Counted from the stretch's first letter, positions 1 to 10,644 are shown. The stretch: DNA of 64,000 nt from Phlyctochytrium arcticum (GCA_025602905.1 JAHLKI010000017.1:620001-684000); one strand, 5' to 3'. Made by a program: numbers and translations. Notes: generated from the letters alone by a model not told the origin.

Positions 1-7
1 AGCGAGT

Positions 8-901
8 ATGAACAGTGGCAATTTCATAGGTCAACCACATCCGGATGCCGGGGGCTTCGCGGCGGTGAATTCCCAAAACTCACCATTTACCCATCACCAC
101 CATCACTTTACACAACAGCAGCAGCAACAGCCACAGTTATACCCTCCACCACCTCTTCATCAGCAACAAGCGCATCAACTGCAGCATCCACATTCACTCC
201 ACCCACATCAGACATCCACTTTGCTGACACTTGGACACATGTCTCCGCAGCACCATCCCAACGCCAATGCCAACATGCCCCCGCACTTCCAATCACCATC
301 ACCGATGGATGCCTATGATTCTGGCGCTGCGTCACTGATGCAAGGTATGCAGTCGATGCACCTACAGGGGCCGCCGCCTGGCACATACCCACCTCAGCCA
401 TACCATCCTGCCAACTTTCCTCCTCAGCAACCTCCACAGCAGCAACAACAGCAACAACATATGGGTTACCATATGATTGTTCCTCCACCCCACATCATTT
501 CCTCCCATTCGTTCTCCTCTAATCCCATGTCCCACCAAGCTGAATATCTGCCACCTCTGCAACCAGGTGTCGAGCACATTCTGAACTCGGTCATGCCCTT
601 ACCCGCCCATCTCGCTGCCCTCCTTCCTTCAGCCTCCTCCCCTTTGCAACAACCCTATAGTCAAGCACAGGCACAGCAACAACCCCGTCCACCACAACGC
701 ACAAACTCGGGAGGACGTGTACAACCTGGCATACGCCGGATGCCATTGGGTGCGCCAAACGTGGAAAGTGTTCGGGCCCCAGGGTCCCAGAGTCCGAACT
801 CTAGAAACGGAGGTGGCAACGGCGGAAACTCAAGAAAGGTAGGTAGAGGAACAGGGGTTACCGGTAATGGTGGTGGACGGCGGAGAAATGGCGGCGGGTG
901 A
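8..901 (+). CDS. Gln/His/Pro-rich low-complexity protein, 297 aa or 3' part of a longer gene
   Basis: The reading frame opens with an ATG seven bases from the window edge, so upstream exons cannot be excluded. The protein is almost entirely low complexity: His runs near residues 30-35, Gln runs near 36-42 and 145-150, many PP and HP pairs, then a Gly/Arg/Asn-rich tail with several RR and GG pairs resembling an RGG-like nucleic-acid-binding tail. No folded domain is visible. A short hydrophobic, more conserved-looking stretch (LPPLQPGVEHILNSVMPLP) lies near residue 180. Composition resembles disordered tails of fungal RNA-binding or transcription proteins, but I do not recognise the family. 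It ends convergently with the gene at 1498-2109. Confidence 0.6.
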   Translation: MNSGNFIGQPHPDAGGFAAVNSQNSPFTHHHHHFTQQQQQQPQLYPPPPLHQQQAHQLQHPHSLHPHQTSTLLTLGHMSPQHHPNANANMPPHFQSPSPMDAYDSGAASLMQGMQSMHLQGPPPGTYPPQPYHPANFPPQQPPQQQQQQQHMGYHMIVPPPHIISSHSFSSNPMSHQAEYLPPLQPGVEHILNSVMPLPAHLAALLPSASSPLQQPYSQAQAQQQPRPPQRTNSGGRVQPGIRRMPLGAPNVESVRAPGSQSPNSRNGGGNGGNSRKVGRGTGVTGNGGGRRRNGGG

Positions 902-1497
902 CACCATAACGATAGAGGGTGTTTTTATTTTTGGTACCTCTCTCCCCACGCACGTATGATACAGCTATGTTAGCTGACTGATCCTTGGAATAGTAACCGG
1001 TTAGGCTTGAATAGAGTAGTGATATACATTGGCGAAATGTACAGCCAGCAACCCGTTTATGTTCCACAACTAGTCGTTCTCTACCTATCAAATGCTATAT
1101 AATTTTACGATTTCTATCCACGTATTCATCTACATCCTGGGCCTTGTGCACCGTCATGTCGATGGAGGGTATAATGCTTTACGGTGTTGGCGCATTTTGA
1201 AGTTGCCTGCCAATTTTGCTGATTTCTAAACGCCGCTGTGATGCCCGCTCTAGTCATTTCTCGTGCTCTGCTGGCGGTCCCGGGGCGGTCCTTCAGGCCG
1301 CGGGGTACGAGAGATGTGCTCATTTTACAAACTTGGATATATTCCGTTCATACCGGCTCTCCCCTCAACCATTTCGTCAAATATACATTCCGTCCCAGCT
1401 GCATGGAAAGGTCATATTGTAGATCGTTCACATATACCCCGGTAGCAATTCTTGGTGCCGCTTTGCCAACGTCCATTTCAGGGGTTGAAGATGTCCC
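902..1497. other. Intergenic between convergent genes
   Basis: No coding signal. It should hold the two facing 3' UTRs. AT-rich stretches near 920-935 and 1095-1110 could serve polyadenylation, but no signal is decisive. Short ORFs on both strands have no recognisable content. Confidence 0.5.
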
Positions 1498-2109
1498 TCA
1501 GGATGGGTTTGCAACAATCGACCGATCCCATTCGCCTTTTTCGATACTCCTTGCTGTGGCCTCGCATAATATCATTTCAAACGCTCGCGCTCCCAGAGCC
1601 TGCACCCAACTATCTGTATAGTCCACGAAACCCACAACCAGCTGCCGTCCATCCTGCACACCCACATACATTTTGTAGTCGAAACCGGGATGAACGTAGG
1701 CAAAGATGGCTTCGTCGGTGGACGGCAGGGAGGTGAGATGCAAATGACCAATTTGAGACTTGAGCGTCGGTGAATAAATCTGAGGGGACTCCGGGGCAGA
1801 GGATAAGAGCAATTCGAGGGCGTATGGGCGGGACGAGAATAAGGCGCGGAGGACGGTGGTAAGAGCAGGCGAGGCAACAATCGGGTTCGTTTCTTTGTTC
1901 GTGAGGGTAGTCGAAGTGACAAGACCTGGGGGTATGATTGGTCGATCGAGGCGTCGGGTGCAGATTCCCCAAGACTGAGCCCGTCGGTCAATCAAGGCCT
2001 GGAACGCCTTTGGCGGTGTCGGGACTTCATGGATCTTTCGGTGGTGGAGGACAAATGCTCCTGCGAGCAGTGAGGATCCAAGAAGGATTGTTGTTGCCGG
2101 CCGAGGCAT
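1498..2109 (-). CDS. Hypothetical protein with N-terminal membrane segment, 203 aa
   Basis: Single uninterrupted frame starting MPRPATTILLGSSLLAGAF. Residues about 6-21 form a short hydrophobic segment preceded by an Arg, consistent with a signal anchor or a mitochondrial inner-membrane anchor. The remainder (about residues 30-203) is soluble-looking with a mixed composition and no motif I recognise. The C-terminal part alternates hydrophobic and charged residues (FDYKMYVGVQDGRQLVVGFVDY) like a beta-rich domain. The same DNA has long open frames in two other phases, which is common here, but this frame has the ATG, the hydrophobic N-terminus and the most protein-like composition. Function unknown. 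Confidence 0.55.
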   Translation of the reverse strand: MPRPATTILLGSSLLAGAFVLHHRKIHEVPTPPKAFQALIDRRAQSWGICTRRLDRPIIPPGLVTSTTLTNKETNPIVASPALTTVLRALFSSRPYALELLLSSAPESPQIYSPTLKSQIGHLHLTSLPSTDEAIFAYVHPGFDYKMYVGVQDGRQLVVGFVDYTDSWVQALGARAFEMILCEATARSIEKGEWDRSIVANPS

Positions 2110-2510
2110 TTTTCCAGGTTGAAACCGTGATCCCGTCGGTGTTTGAAATTTGATTGAAACCTGCCGTTGCTGCGCACCACGCTTGACTCACGCGTCGGAG
2201 TGTGCTTCGATTCTTCCCTTTCGCGGGCGGCGAAGCTATAGAGGCCAAAGGCTCAAAGCACACTTGCACCGGGCAAGAACCCAGACAGCGGGAAAACTAT
2301 TAGCGCATTAACAGATTCAACGCTGTCGGCAGCCTTATCACCTTTTCATTCAAGAAGAGCACACCAACCCTGCAGGTTCAGGAGGTTCAAGAGGCTGGGA
2401 AGAAACAAGAGTTATACGGACCCAGAGACGTTCAAAAGCAGAACTGACAGTGGGGGGTACTGCCATCGTTTCGTTGACCGCTGGGACGGCCAAAGACATC
2501 GTACGTGCTC
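2110..2510. other. Divergent upstream region of 1498-2109 and 2511-4045
   Basis: About 400 bp between two start codons on opposite strands. No TATA box or repeated operator is evident. A good splice-donor-like GTACGT lies immediately before the ATG at 2511 (2501-2506), so a further 5' exon of the + gene is possible. Confidence 0.4.
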
Positions 2511-4045
2511 ATGCCTTTGGAGGTTTTTTCCGGGCGTTTTCAGCCCAAAAATGCCCAAGGGGAGCCGATTCTCCCTCCCGGCGGATTGCGTCGCCTGCCT
2601 AGTACTTCGTCCTACTCTTCGAGGCTGGGGCGAAATGTGTCACAAAGGCTGCCGCCAGAACAGTCATATCGGCTACAACAGCCACGGCAATTAGAGAGTG
2701 TGGAAGACCCCGCCGTGCAGAACATGGATGGTCGGTATCGCCAGAACACTGATGGTCAGTATCGACAGGCCTCACCACCAATACCACCAGAGAGTACGCG
2801 GAACAGAGAAGGACAAGGCCCTGGGGGTCAGATACCACAGCGTCCTGATCCTTCGGCGTCGTCATCCACCACAACAAACCGCGCGATGGGTAACTATCAG
2901 TCCCAGGGTGCGCCTTCACGGACTCCTCCGACACAGATGCAAGTCAATGCTTCTTTAGAAAGTGATCGTCCTCTAAGTCCAGTCAGTAGCAAGTTTGACT
3001 CCATAGGTAAGTTTACGGTCAGTTTTCTGGATCCGCGCAATCGCGTACTGATAAAATGTGCTCGCAGCTGATCCATTCAAGTCCCGCGATAAAATGTAAT
3101 GTATTTCAGGTCTACTCTTTACTGTTTCACGTACTAATCCAAACCTCTGATTTCACAGTCCCAGGGATCGCAGCAGATCTCCAGAGCGCAACATGGCAAG
3201 CGAAGATGCTGTACAGCCTCAAGCTCCCAAGTTCTACAACCGCTGGACAAACTTTGATGATGTTCCTATTCCCACCATTCTAAAGCAAGTTGCTCCCGAT
3301 CAAGTACGACCGCTCGACGCGCAAGAATACCCTGATGGATATGTACAAGCAAATAATAACAGATCCCAACCTTCGAATGACATTTCCATTCATGGACGGG
3401 CTGATTCCGCATACAATTCACCACCAAGATCGCCCACGAAAGCAAGGTCAAAACCAAAATCTCGGGAGAACGAGGGCGAACCTGGTCTTTTCCGATCTCG
3501 TTCGCAACGAACGTCTCCAGGCTTTGACGCGTCTGACCAACTCCCATCCTCAACTTCTTACAACCCTATATCCGTGCCATCCAGTAATCCTATATCCGCG
3601 CCTTCCAGTACTTCCGCACTACCTTCTACAACGCGCACAATACCCCTTCAAAATGCTCGCACTGCTGTCGCTCCACCAAGGACCTCTTCTCATCGCCCCA
3701 GTGATGCTGCTTTGTCAAGTACGAAGCGCGGCCCAAATGGCGTATTACCGTTTGCAGACACCCCTAGCCGTGACGATAGCTACCGAAACCCGCGATTCCA
3801 CAACAAGTCGATGCTTCAGCAAAATCAGGAGCGGGCACAGGCTTTGCTGGAAGCAGCGCAGAAATTGCCGCAACCGGTACGTTTGATCTGTTTACGCATA
3901 ATGTCTTCATACTCTAATGTAAACTGTTTTTTAGGAACCTCGCATTGAAAAGAGTGCTTACAAACCCTCTGCATTTCCCCCGCCTCCACCACAACAAAGG
4001 CCACAAAACTCGAAAACAACAGGATGCGCCTGTGTTATTCTATGA
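2511..4045 (+). CDS. Disordered Ser/Pro-rich protein with C-terminal CAAX prenylation box, 450 aa, 4 exons
   Basis: Exons 2511-3006, 3068-3095, 3159-3876 and 3935-4045 join to 450 codons plus TGA. The 28-nt second exon is required to restore frame and gives the junction DPFKSRDK before PRDRSRSPERN. The body is Ser/Pro/Gln-rich and mostly disordered. A less disordered block, PKFYNRWTNFDDVPIPTI, lies near residue 195, and a helix (LQQNQERAQALLEAAQKL) near residues 400-415. The last residues are GCACVIL: CVIL is a CAAX box, and the terminal Leu favours geranylgeranylation by GGTase-I. The second Cys upstream could be palmitoylated. Prenylation predicts attachment to a membrane. I do not recognise the family; a Rho/Cdc42 pathway role would be a guess. 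The exact ATG is uncertain because a GTG lies two codons upstream. Confidence 0.65.
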
Positions 4046-4852
4046 ACCTTTTTCATGTACAGAATCGCCTCATTCAAATGGACGTAGTTGTAGATAGTCT
4101 AGTCCCGTAAGTAATCATTTTATCATAGATAGTTTAATGTAGAATGCACATAATCTGTGCAGTCTTATGTGGAAGCTGGTCTCATTTCAAAGTTGTTCTT
4201 GCGTTGTACCTCATCAAATTAAACATGCCATGCCAGCAATGAATTGGCTGCTCGATGAGCGAGACGAAGAGCACCACACACAGGGAAACCCCCTGATTAC
4301 TTGACTGGTACTCTATAGCGTTGGCTACGGTCCCTTGTATCGACCATGAGCTGAGACACAACTAGAGCTCTCGTATTGCCACTTTCCACGCGATTTAATC
4401 AGGAAGAACGTCCCAGAATCATTTATACCGACCACCATGCCACAAACTTTTTCTATTGACGTCTTGGGCGCTCCGTCTATTTAATACCGGCATGGAGTGT
4501 ATTTGATCCCTCCGCACCTGGGTTGCAGCTCTCACAGTGAGGTGAGATTCCTACCGTGTGCTTCGCATCGGAAATTGGACCAAAGCGTAGGAGTCAAGGA
4601 CTAAGGCTGCGGTGATGAAAGAGGTTGTGACGATTTTATTCGCGAGGCTTCATAACATGCATTCTCATTGGAAGGAAGAGGCCTTTTGAGTACGACTATT
4701 CTATCTTTCCTCCGGCTTCTTCTGATAACCCATAAGCATCGAAAAAACAGGAGGGGATGATGTACTATTCTCGAAGTAAGGGCGAAGGTCTGCGATACGG
4801 AACAAAAAATCTGTCAGATTTCCCACGGTGTTCACATCATCTAGGAATGAGC
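4046..4852. other. Intergenic, nothing recognised
   Basis: About 800 bp between the CAAX-protein gene and tRNA-Gly. It contains only short unsupported ORFs and no repeat, tRNA or domain fragment that I can see. Confidence 0.4.
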
Positions 4853-4858
4853 AAAAAA
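4853..4858 (-). terminator. Pol III T-run terminator of tRNA-Gly
   Basis: Six A on the + strand directly abut the 3' end of the minus-strand tRNA, so the transcript ends in a six-U run, the standard RNA polymerase III stop. Confidence 0.7.
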
Positions 4859-4929
4859 TGCATTGGCCGGGAATCGAACCCGGGGCTGCCGCATGGCAAG
4901 CGGCAATTTTACCACTAAACCACCAATGC
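4859..4929 (-). tRNA. tRNA-Gly (GCC)
   Basis: The 71-nt reverse complement folds as a tRNA. The acceptor stem GCATTGG pairs with CCAATGC and is followed by discriminator A. A D-loop with GGTTTAGTGG (A box) is present, and the T arm contains GGTTCGATTCC (B box). The anticodon arm CCGC-TTGCCAT-GCGG gives anticodon GCC. No intron. A T-run follows the 3' end. Confidence 0.95.
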
Positions 4930-5122
4930 GATTCTTGTGATTTTGAGTCGAGAATGTTGGTTGACATGTGTTTCACCAACGCGCTGCTGGGAACGGACAA
5001 AAAGAAAAAAACACGTGCCTCGCGATTTGCTGAATTTCTTTTTGCGATCTCCGATTCTCGACCATCTTCCCAACCAAATCTTCTGGTGATCCCTCGCCAC
5101 CCTTCTGATTCTTCCATAAAAC

Positions 5123-6097
5123 ATGGTACAGATCGAGGACGTCTCCAATGCGAGCGAGCATCTCTCCTCTCCAGCAGGGATCCCTTCTCTACCTGTGATT
5201 CCGGCTGCCGTCATTGAACCTGACTTGAAGCGACCTCACTCCCCAACAATAAACACCCCCATACCGGCCGTCACTAGCTCCGCACCACCGCCCCTCAAGC
5301 GATCGAAGTCTACAGCAATAAACTCACCGCCCGCCGGTTTCGACAATGTGCCGAAAATCAATACTTTTGGTTGGGAATACAAGAGCGAGCTGGCTTTCGA
5401 TGACAACTATATAGATCTGGCAGGACTAGTTGCTCGAAGTAGTGTTTCTCTGAAGGGACACATGGGATGTGTGGCCGTTTCGCCGCCCGAAAGCGCTCGC
5501 TCTTCGAGAGTCTCAACACCTGGTTCCATCAGTGTTGTGATACCTGGGGAAACCATTGCCATCCCGCCTGGCATTCACCCGATTACATCTTCGGTCAACC
5601 TGCCGATTTCCTCAGATCCAGGTCGAATTCTTTTTCTCTCGACCAATGTCCCTTTTTTCCCGCCACCACCAGGCAAATCCATGAAGCTTGCTTCCGAAAT
5701 TCACGCTGAAGCCCGGCTAGTTGCCACTGCTGCACGCTCCGGTATTTCTTTGATGGGGGCCTGGGTGTACATTACCTTTCCCCCTTGCAAAGATTGCTTC
5801 TCTCTACTGCTATATGCAGGTGTGCAACGGATCATATTTCGTCGTCGCGTATCGAATGACAGTATGAAGACCGTCGCGGAGAATTGGGGTGTTGAGTTGG
5901 TAGAACGATTTGAAAAGGTACAGGACGATGCAAGTGTAGAGCGTTGCAAGGCATGGGTTCGTGCATTTGGTACAACGGGTGCCCTCGATTGCAATGCTTC
6001 TGCCGGAGCTATTCCAGCAGTTACCCTCAATTCACCGGCACAAGCATCAAATATTTCCGGTCCCGAACCTGACGAACCCATACCAATGAGCACATAA
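5123..6097 (+). CDS. Cytidine/deoxycytidylate deaminase-family protein, 324 aa
   Basis: Single exon. Residues 1-75 are disordered and Ser/Pro-rich. From about residue 85 the zinc-dependent deaminase fold begins (LAGLVARSSVSLKGHMGC). The catalytic site is visible: His194-Ala-Glu196 supplies one zinc ligand and the proton-shuttle Glu, and Pro-Cys222-Lys-Asp-Cys225 supplies the two cysteine ligands, spaced as in the dCMP-deaminase/APOBEC/Tad2 group (HxE then PCxxC). About 60 Ser/Pro/Gly-rich residues lie between the first strands and the HAE motif, longer than in typical dCMP deaminases. Substrate cannot be fixed: a nucleotide/nucleoside deaminase or an RNA-editing relative are both possible. 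A tRNA-Gly lies 193 bp upstream. Confidence 0.85.
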   Translation: MVQIEDVSNASEHLSSPAGIPSLPVIPAAVIEPDLKRPHSPTINTPIPAVTSSAPPPLKRSKSTAINSPPAGFDNVPKINTFGWEYKSELAFDDNYIDLAGLVARSSVSLKGHMGCVAVSPPESARSSRVSTPGSISVVIPGETIAIPPGIHPITSSVNLPISSDPGRILFLSTNVPFFPPPPGKSMKLASEIHAEARLVATAARSGISLMGAWVYITFPPCKDCFSLLLYAGVQRIIFRRRVSNDSMKTVAENWGVELVERFEKVQDDASVERCKAWVRAFGTTGALDCNASAGAIPAVTLNSPAQASNISGPEPDEPIPMST

Positions 6098-6398
6098 TAT
6101 GAACAGCGTCTTCCCTCCATACTCTTCTCTCGAGTTTTTATTTTACACGCTGATTATTTTCACCCACCTTACGATTCACCTCCACGTATGGTGGGTTGTA
6201 AAGGTCAGCTAGATTTCAATCCCTTTCTGTGTGCCGCCGTGTCCGTTGCCAATGCCTTTCACCCTGATGGGTTCCACTCTTCGAAGTTCGAAGGTGGTAT
6301 GAGAGATATTGGTGCGGTGGCCAAAGGAACATTCAGCCGCACCGACGTTACTAGTATGTAATGTAAAAACTATGTACAAAAGCCCATGACGCAAAACA

Positions 6399-8471
6399 TC
6401 AGTCTGAGACCTGAGCCAATAACTTGGTTCCCCAATCCGTCCCATTGTTTGGTGCGGGTTGCATGCCCATGACCCGGCTCAACAGATTATATATCCCTAC
6501 GTTTTCGAAATCACCCAAATTTCGGCCTCCTTCAAAACGTGGGCCGTGCGCAACGAATATGGCATGCATGCTTGGTTCCGCCGGATCATAGCCATGTATG
6601 CCGGGGACGTGTTCCGGAATTGACGAGTTCGTAATGAACATCCAGCCCTACAAATGCATTTTAGTTGAGAGACAACGGATAACGACTTGTACCATGGCAT
6701 TCATACCACGTCGGGTAAGAGGACGATCGGCCCGATGCGCATGTTATCGGAATAATGGAATTGTGAAGGCGCCGCTTCACGCTTCCAAACTTTGAAGTGC
6801 CAGTTGGGGTCCTTGGAAGCGGCCTCTAAGGTAGCATAGTTTGGATCTGTATCTGCCGAGTTCGTGAGAGATGGACACCACGAAGGTGCGCAACAAGAAC
6901 TTACCAGCGTCGCTGTTTGGATACACGTATATCATAGGTAGATTGTCGATTATTTTCACTTTGCTTATATCAATCAACTTGTCGAGTGCGAGGAGCCGCT
7001 GGGGCGAACCATCCGCCATTCCATGGTCACTGACCACTACCACATTGACATCTTGCTCCATCCCCCTCCGCGCGATTTCGCCCACCAGATAGGCGAGCGC
7101 GCCATCCACAACAGTCAAGGCCTCCTCCACCTGAGAGCTATTCGTGCCAAAATAATGTCCAGCTGTATCCACATTCGAGATATACACCGTAGATAGCAGA
7201 GGCCGATCTTGGACAGGAAGGTCGAGCCATGCCAAGACGTGATCGATTCGAGATTTTGGAGATACTGATCCTTTGTAAGGAAACCAATACGTTGGACGCA
7301 TGCCTTGAATGGGAGCTTCCGAGCCCGGCCTGGGAGTGCATCTAGATTTAGAGACAGAAGCGCGTATCGAAAATGACCAGACCGAAGACCCTACGTACCA
7401 CATACAAGATGCAGACTTGTAGCCTTGCTTGATGACTGTATTCCAAATGGGCTCGCCTCCCCACCATTTCGCTTGGGTATTCTTGGAATTGTCGACATAT
7501 ACAAAAGTGTCATTGAAAGTTGGGTCATACTATTTGCAGTGAGTGAGTTGTTGTAAAGAGTGCCATCTTCCACTCTCGATCTTACAAAAATGTTTGCAAC
7601 AATCCCATGGGATTGGGGGTATAAGCCGGTGACGATAGTGTAATGATTGGGAAATGTTATAGACTGGATGTTACCACGACTTCAGTGATGTTTCTTGTCG
7701 TCATAAATATATACGTAAGACGGGGGATAGGGTGCTTACAGGAAATGATGGGCGGATCACGCCGTGCCAGCCTCCCCTTGCTATCAAAGTGTCGTGCTCC
7801 ATCAGTGTTCATCCCTTTTACAGTATACCCAAGTAAGCTGATACGCACCCATAGCGGAAAGTGTGGGAGTCAATCCCTTGTCAAGGTATGAAGCCCGAAA
7901 GCCGTCCAGTGATACCAGTATCACTCGTCGACCACTGAGAGTATCAGAATGTGCTTGCCCAGTCGTCAGGACCAGAACCGTAACCAAGAGAGACATCAGG
8001 ATAGATGCGGCACTCAGGGCAAGACAAAGACGGATAGTGAGCCATGATGGTATCTACCTAAGGAAATCAGCGGCTTTTCCTTCGGCAATGAGGTTAATCA
8101 CACACATTTCGCTTTGTCCGCTGCGCTCCTTGTGCCCGCTCATGAGGCCGTTCGCCTTTATCGATCAAAAGCGTGCGTCCAGAGATGTCTTCGCTTCCCC
8201 ACCATGATCGATCAGCTTCCCCTGCCCCCTCCGAGACACCCCCCAGTAATGAATCCAAGCTAGTTTGCCCATTCTCCGTATTCCACATATCCCGTCCCTC
8301 CCGCGCACCTCCACTTCCACCTTCATCAAAAAGACCGGGTGATAAAGCCCGTCGGAACGAATCAGGCAGAATCGTCAAAGGTCTGGTGAAACGGGCAGGT
8401 TCGGTAAAAGGGTCGCCGGCGTCAGGATTGGATTCTCCAGAACCGGTGTTGTTGGTCATAGATTTCGGCAT
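6399..8471 (-). CDS. ENPP-type nucleotide pyrophosphatase/phosphodiesterase, type II membrane protein, 546 aa, 8 exons
   Basis: Exons 8471-8106, 8053-7849, 7780-7740, 7663-7586, 7529-7399, 7329-6905, 6852-6707 and 6647-6399 join to 546 codons plus stop. Residues 1-122 are a disordered, charged cytoplasmic tail. About 127-153 is a single membrane span ([13 protein letters not shown]...), and the rest is lumenal or extracellular. All catalytic marks of the alkaline-phosphatase-like NPP family are present: Asp172 in VSLDGF, nucleophile Thr207 in SITFPNH, Asp328 and His332 in DTAGHYFG, Asp375-His376 in SDHGM, and His482 in GIHGYD. These bind two zinc ions and hydrolyse phosphodiester or pyrophosphate bonds of nucleotides outside the cytosol. 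The 41-nt third exon carries VIRPSFP just before the nucleophile. Its 5' end and promoter are duplicated near 12.7 kb. Confidence 0.9.
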
Positions 8472-8844
8472 TTTCGACGTCGCCGGTGGATCCTGGGACC
8501 GATCTCGCCGGGGACGTAAGTTTCCTCGGGGGATATATATTGCGTAAAGGCTTTCTGGAGGCGATCTGTGTTGGTTTGTTTTTGACGTTGAGAAAAGCTT
8601 CAAAGTTGGAATTTGCCAAAATTGAAAGTTCAAAGGGCCCGTGACATCAGGACATCGGCGTTTGAAACTTTGAAATTTCCCTCATCTCTGGTCTCAAGAA
8701 GAGATTTCCACAGCTCCGACAGAGAACCGGAGAAGACCACCTATACTCTTTGAGGAAAGTTTTCGATACCTAGTTCCATCAAACATCACGCTTCCAAAAC
8801 GCACACTGGTCGCAATACGGCTGCAGAGGAAGAGAAGATGCTCG
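8398..8844. repeat. Copy A of a duplicated head-to-head intergenic segment
   Basis: This segment matches 12681-13091 in patches. Shared blocks include GGTTCGGTAAAAGGGTCGCC, GGGGGATATATATTGCGT, TTGAAAGTTCAAAG and GAGGAAGAGAAGATGCTCG, in the same order and orientation. In copy A the left side is the live 5' end of the ENPP gene. The right side is a relic of the acetyltransferase start, in which the ATG corresponds to ACG and the match ends after about 13 codons. Confidence 0.85.
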
Positions 8845-9014
8845 TCAGCGAAGTCGTCCAAAGCATATCACAGGACGCTCCGAGATATATAATTAACGAG
8901 AGCGAGAGAGAAAGAGATTTTAAAAACCTCAGGATGACTGGCACTACGCTTGTTGATCGGATCCCGACACCCTCGAGGACATCCAGACCCAAATGGCACT
9001 TCGGGTGCTTTGAT

Positions 9015-9936
9015 TGAAGCGCTCTCCTAAAGCAATCGTACAGGACTCTCTGATTCTTCGGCACAATATTCTAGAATTGGCCATTTTGGGCAAGAAGGGT
9101 CGCTGGCTGGGAGCCGGGGCCCGACAGTCAGAGGCATTCGCCGGAGACAAGCAATACATTGGAATGGTCAGCATCCTGGATATTGTCGATTTCGTCCTCT
9201 CCTCCTGCAGGACGACCCTCCGGCGAAGCTTCTGACACATGATCTCACCGGTACACACCCAAATCTCTCATCAGTGCGTGTTATTGAACTGGTTAGCGCG
9301 AGTGATGAAACTAGATCTCTGTGGGACGGACGACCTGACGTTCCCTTGCGTCTGTCCATTGAACCGATAGGCCGCGGTGTGCATCGGCTGCTGGTGCCAA
9401 CGCAGGCAGACGCTGTGAACCAAGCATTTGGTGCTCGCGGACCATCTCCTGCAACCTGCCCAGCTCTACTCGACGATGCCTTTCGCTTGAACACACAAAC
9501 GGATATAATCCGATTCTTGCTTGCTCATGTGGATAAAGACCCTACTTTAAAAGAGACCCTCCCACAGTCAGTGGAGAGATTGGGCCTTGTAGTGACAGCG
9601 GTCCTGACATCATTGGCGGCGGTCTCATTGAAGCAAATGACCCCCCAGCCGCTGAACGTTGTACCAGTGGTAAACAACCATTTGAACGGCGTTTTAGTTG
9701 GAACGCTCAACCTTTCCGACCTTCGAACTAGCTTGGAACAGTCGACCATGGCGACCTCCTTACAATATCCAAACCCTACGCAGTCTCTGCGTAGCTCAGC
9801 TCTCGGAAAAGGTCAAGCCTGGCGCCCGCACAGGAATCCCCGACACCCCAGCCGGTCAAGTTATGAGAAAGGCAGAGTTCATCGTCTGTAGGTAACAGAC
9901 AGAGAAAGTGTCCCGACAAGCGTGGTCAGCTATTGA
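9015..9936 (+). pseudogene. Decayed CBS-domain protein gene
   Basis: Three frames together read as a fungal CBS-pair protein. Around 9085-9205 the text GKKGRWLGAG then QYIGMVSILDIVDFVL is typical of a first CBS domain. Around 9207-9750, in a different frame, it continues THDLTGTHPNLSSVRVIEL, then DIIRFLLAHVD, then VVNNHLNGVLVGTLNLSDLR, a further CBS motif. Near 9760 the frame changes again. At 9880-9935 VHRL is followed by TAG exactly where a Trp (VHRLW) would be expected, then VTDRESVPTSVVS. No introns with usable ends explain the shifts, so this is best read as a broken gene with at least two frameshifts and one nonsense change. The intact family binds adenine nucleotides through CBS pairs. 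It abuts the broken end of duplicate copy A. Confidence 0.75.
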
Positions 9937-10644
9937 GGCTTGATTGCACATGTAGGAGCCGAGGCCCAAGCTAGGTAGAATTCGTAGCTTTTTGTAATTA
10001 CATTGGTTCGCTGTGTTGTCCATATCTACCACCGCAGGGCATCGCTTATATCGCTTTCTTCATACGATATCGATATAACAGGATTGGCATCTTACCTTTT
10101 ACGAATGTTCCATCTCTGTCCTTGCCTTTGTATGTTCCATCTCTCTCCTTGCACACTACGAGCGTACCATCTCTATCTTTGCCTTTGTGCACTCCATCTC
10201 TGTCTTTACACTCTAGGAATGTTCTGAAAGACAGAACAGCTCCATAAGACAATTGGTACCTTTGTTCGGTGTAAATTAAGGGCGTAAAGTAAGAGGGGAA
10301 AGTAGAGTTCTAGGTAAAGGTTACGGGGGAGAGAGTCTGTGGTAACTATATAATATGTACAGGGAAGACGGGAGAACGACGGCGACTGGCTGGGCGTGGG
10401 AATGCACGGACACGTAGCGCAACACGACGCATTCTGAAACTAACAGGCAGTCGACTTGCTACAATCGACCAGGTTTAGGAAGGACCCACAGCGATGATGG
10501 ATGTGACGGCCACCTGCTAGCCCCCCTTCCAAATGATCTTGTTTATGGGTAAGCGACTTGTCGCAAAACACTACTTTCGAGTTGACTGATTTTATTAAGC
10601 AAAAGTCAAAGGGTAACTTGTACCGAGTAACAACGGTTGCGAAA
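9937..10644. other. Intergenic with short imperfect tandem repeat
   Basis: No gene. Apart from the CCATCTCT-type repeat at 10105-10210 nothing is recognised. Confidence 0.4.
10105..10210. repeat. Imperfect tandem repeat, CCATCTCT(G/C/A)TC(C/T)TTG core
   Basis: Four copies of a core reading CCATCTCT then TC(C/T)TTGCCTTTGT or a variant, spaced 27, 33 and 27 bp. On the minus strand it encodes repeated KDRDG in a 68-codon open frame, but there is no other support for a gene. Confidence 0.6.

Noticed and set aside
10046..10252. 68-codon minus-strand frame with KDRDG repeats
   Set aside because: Generated by an imperfect tandem DNA repeat. No start context or flanking exon supports a gene.
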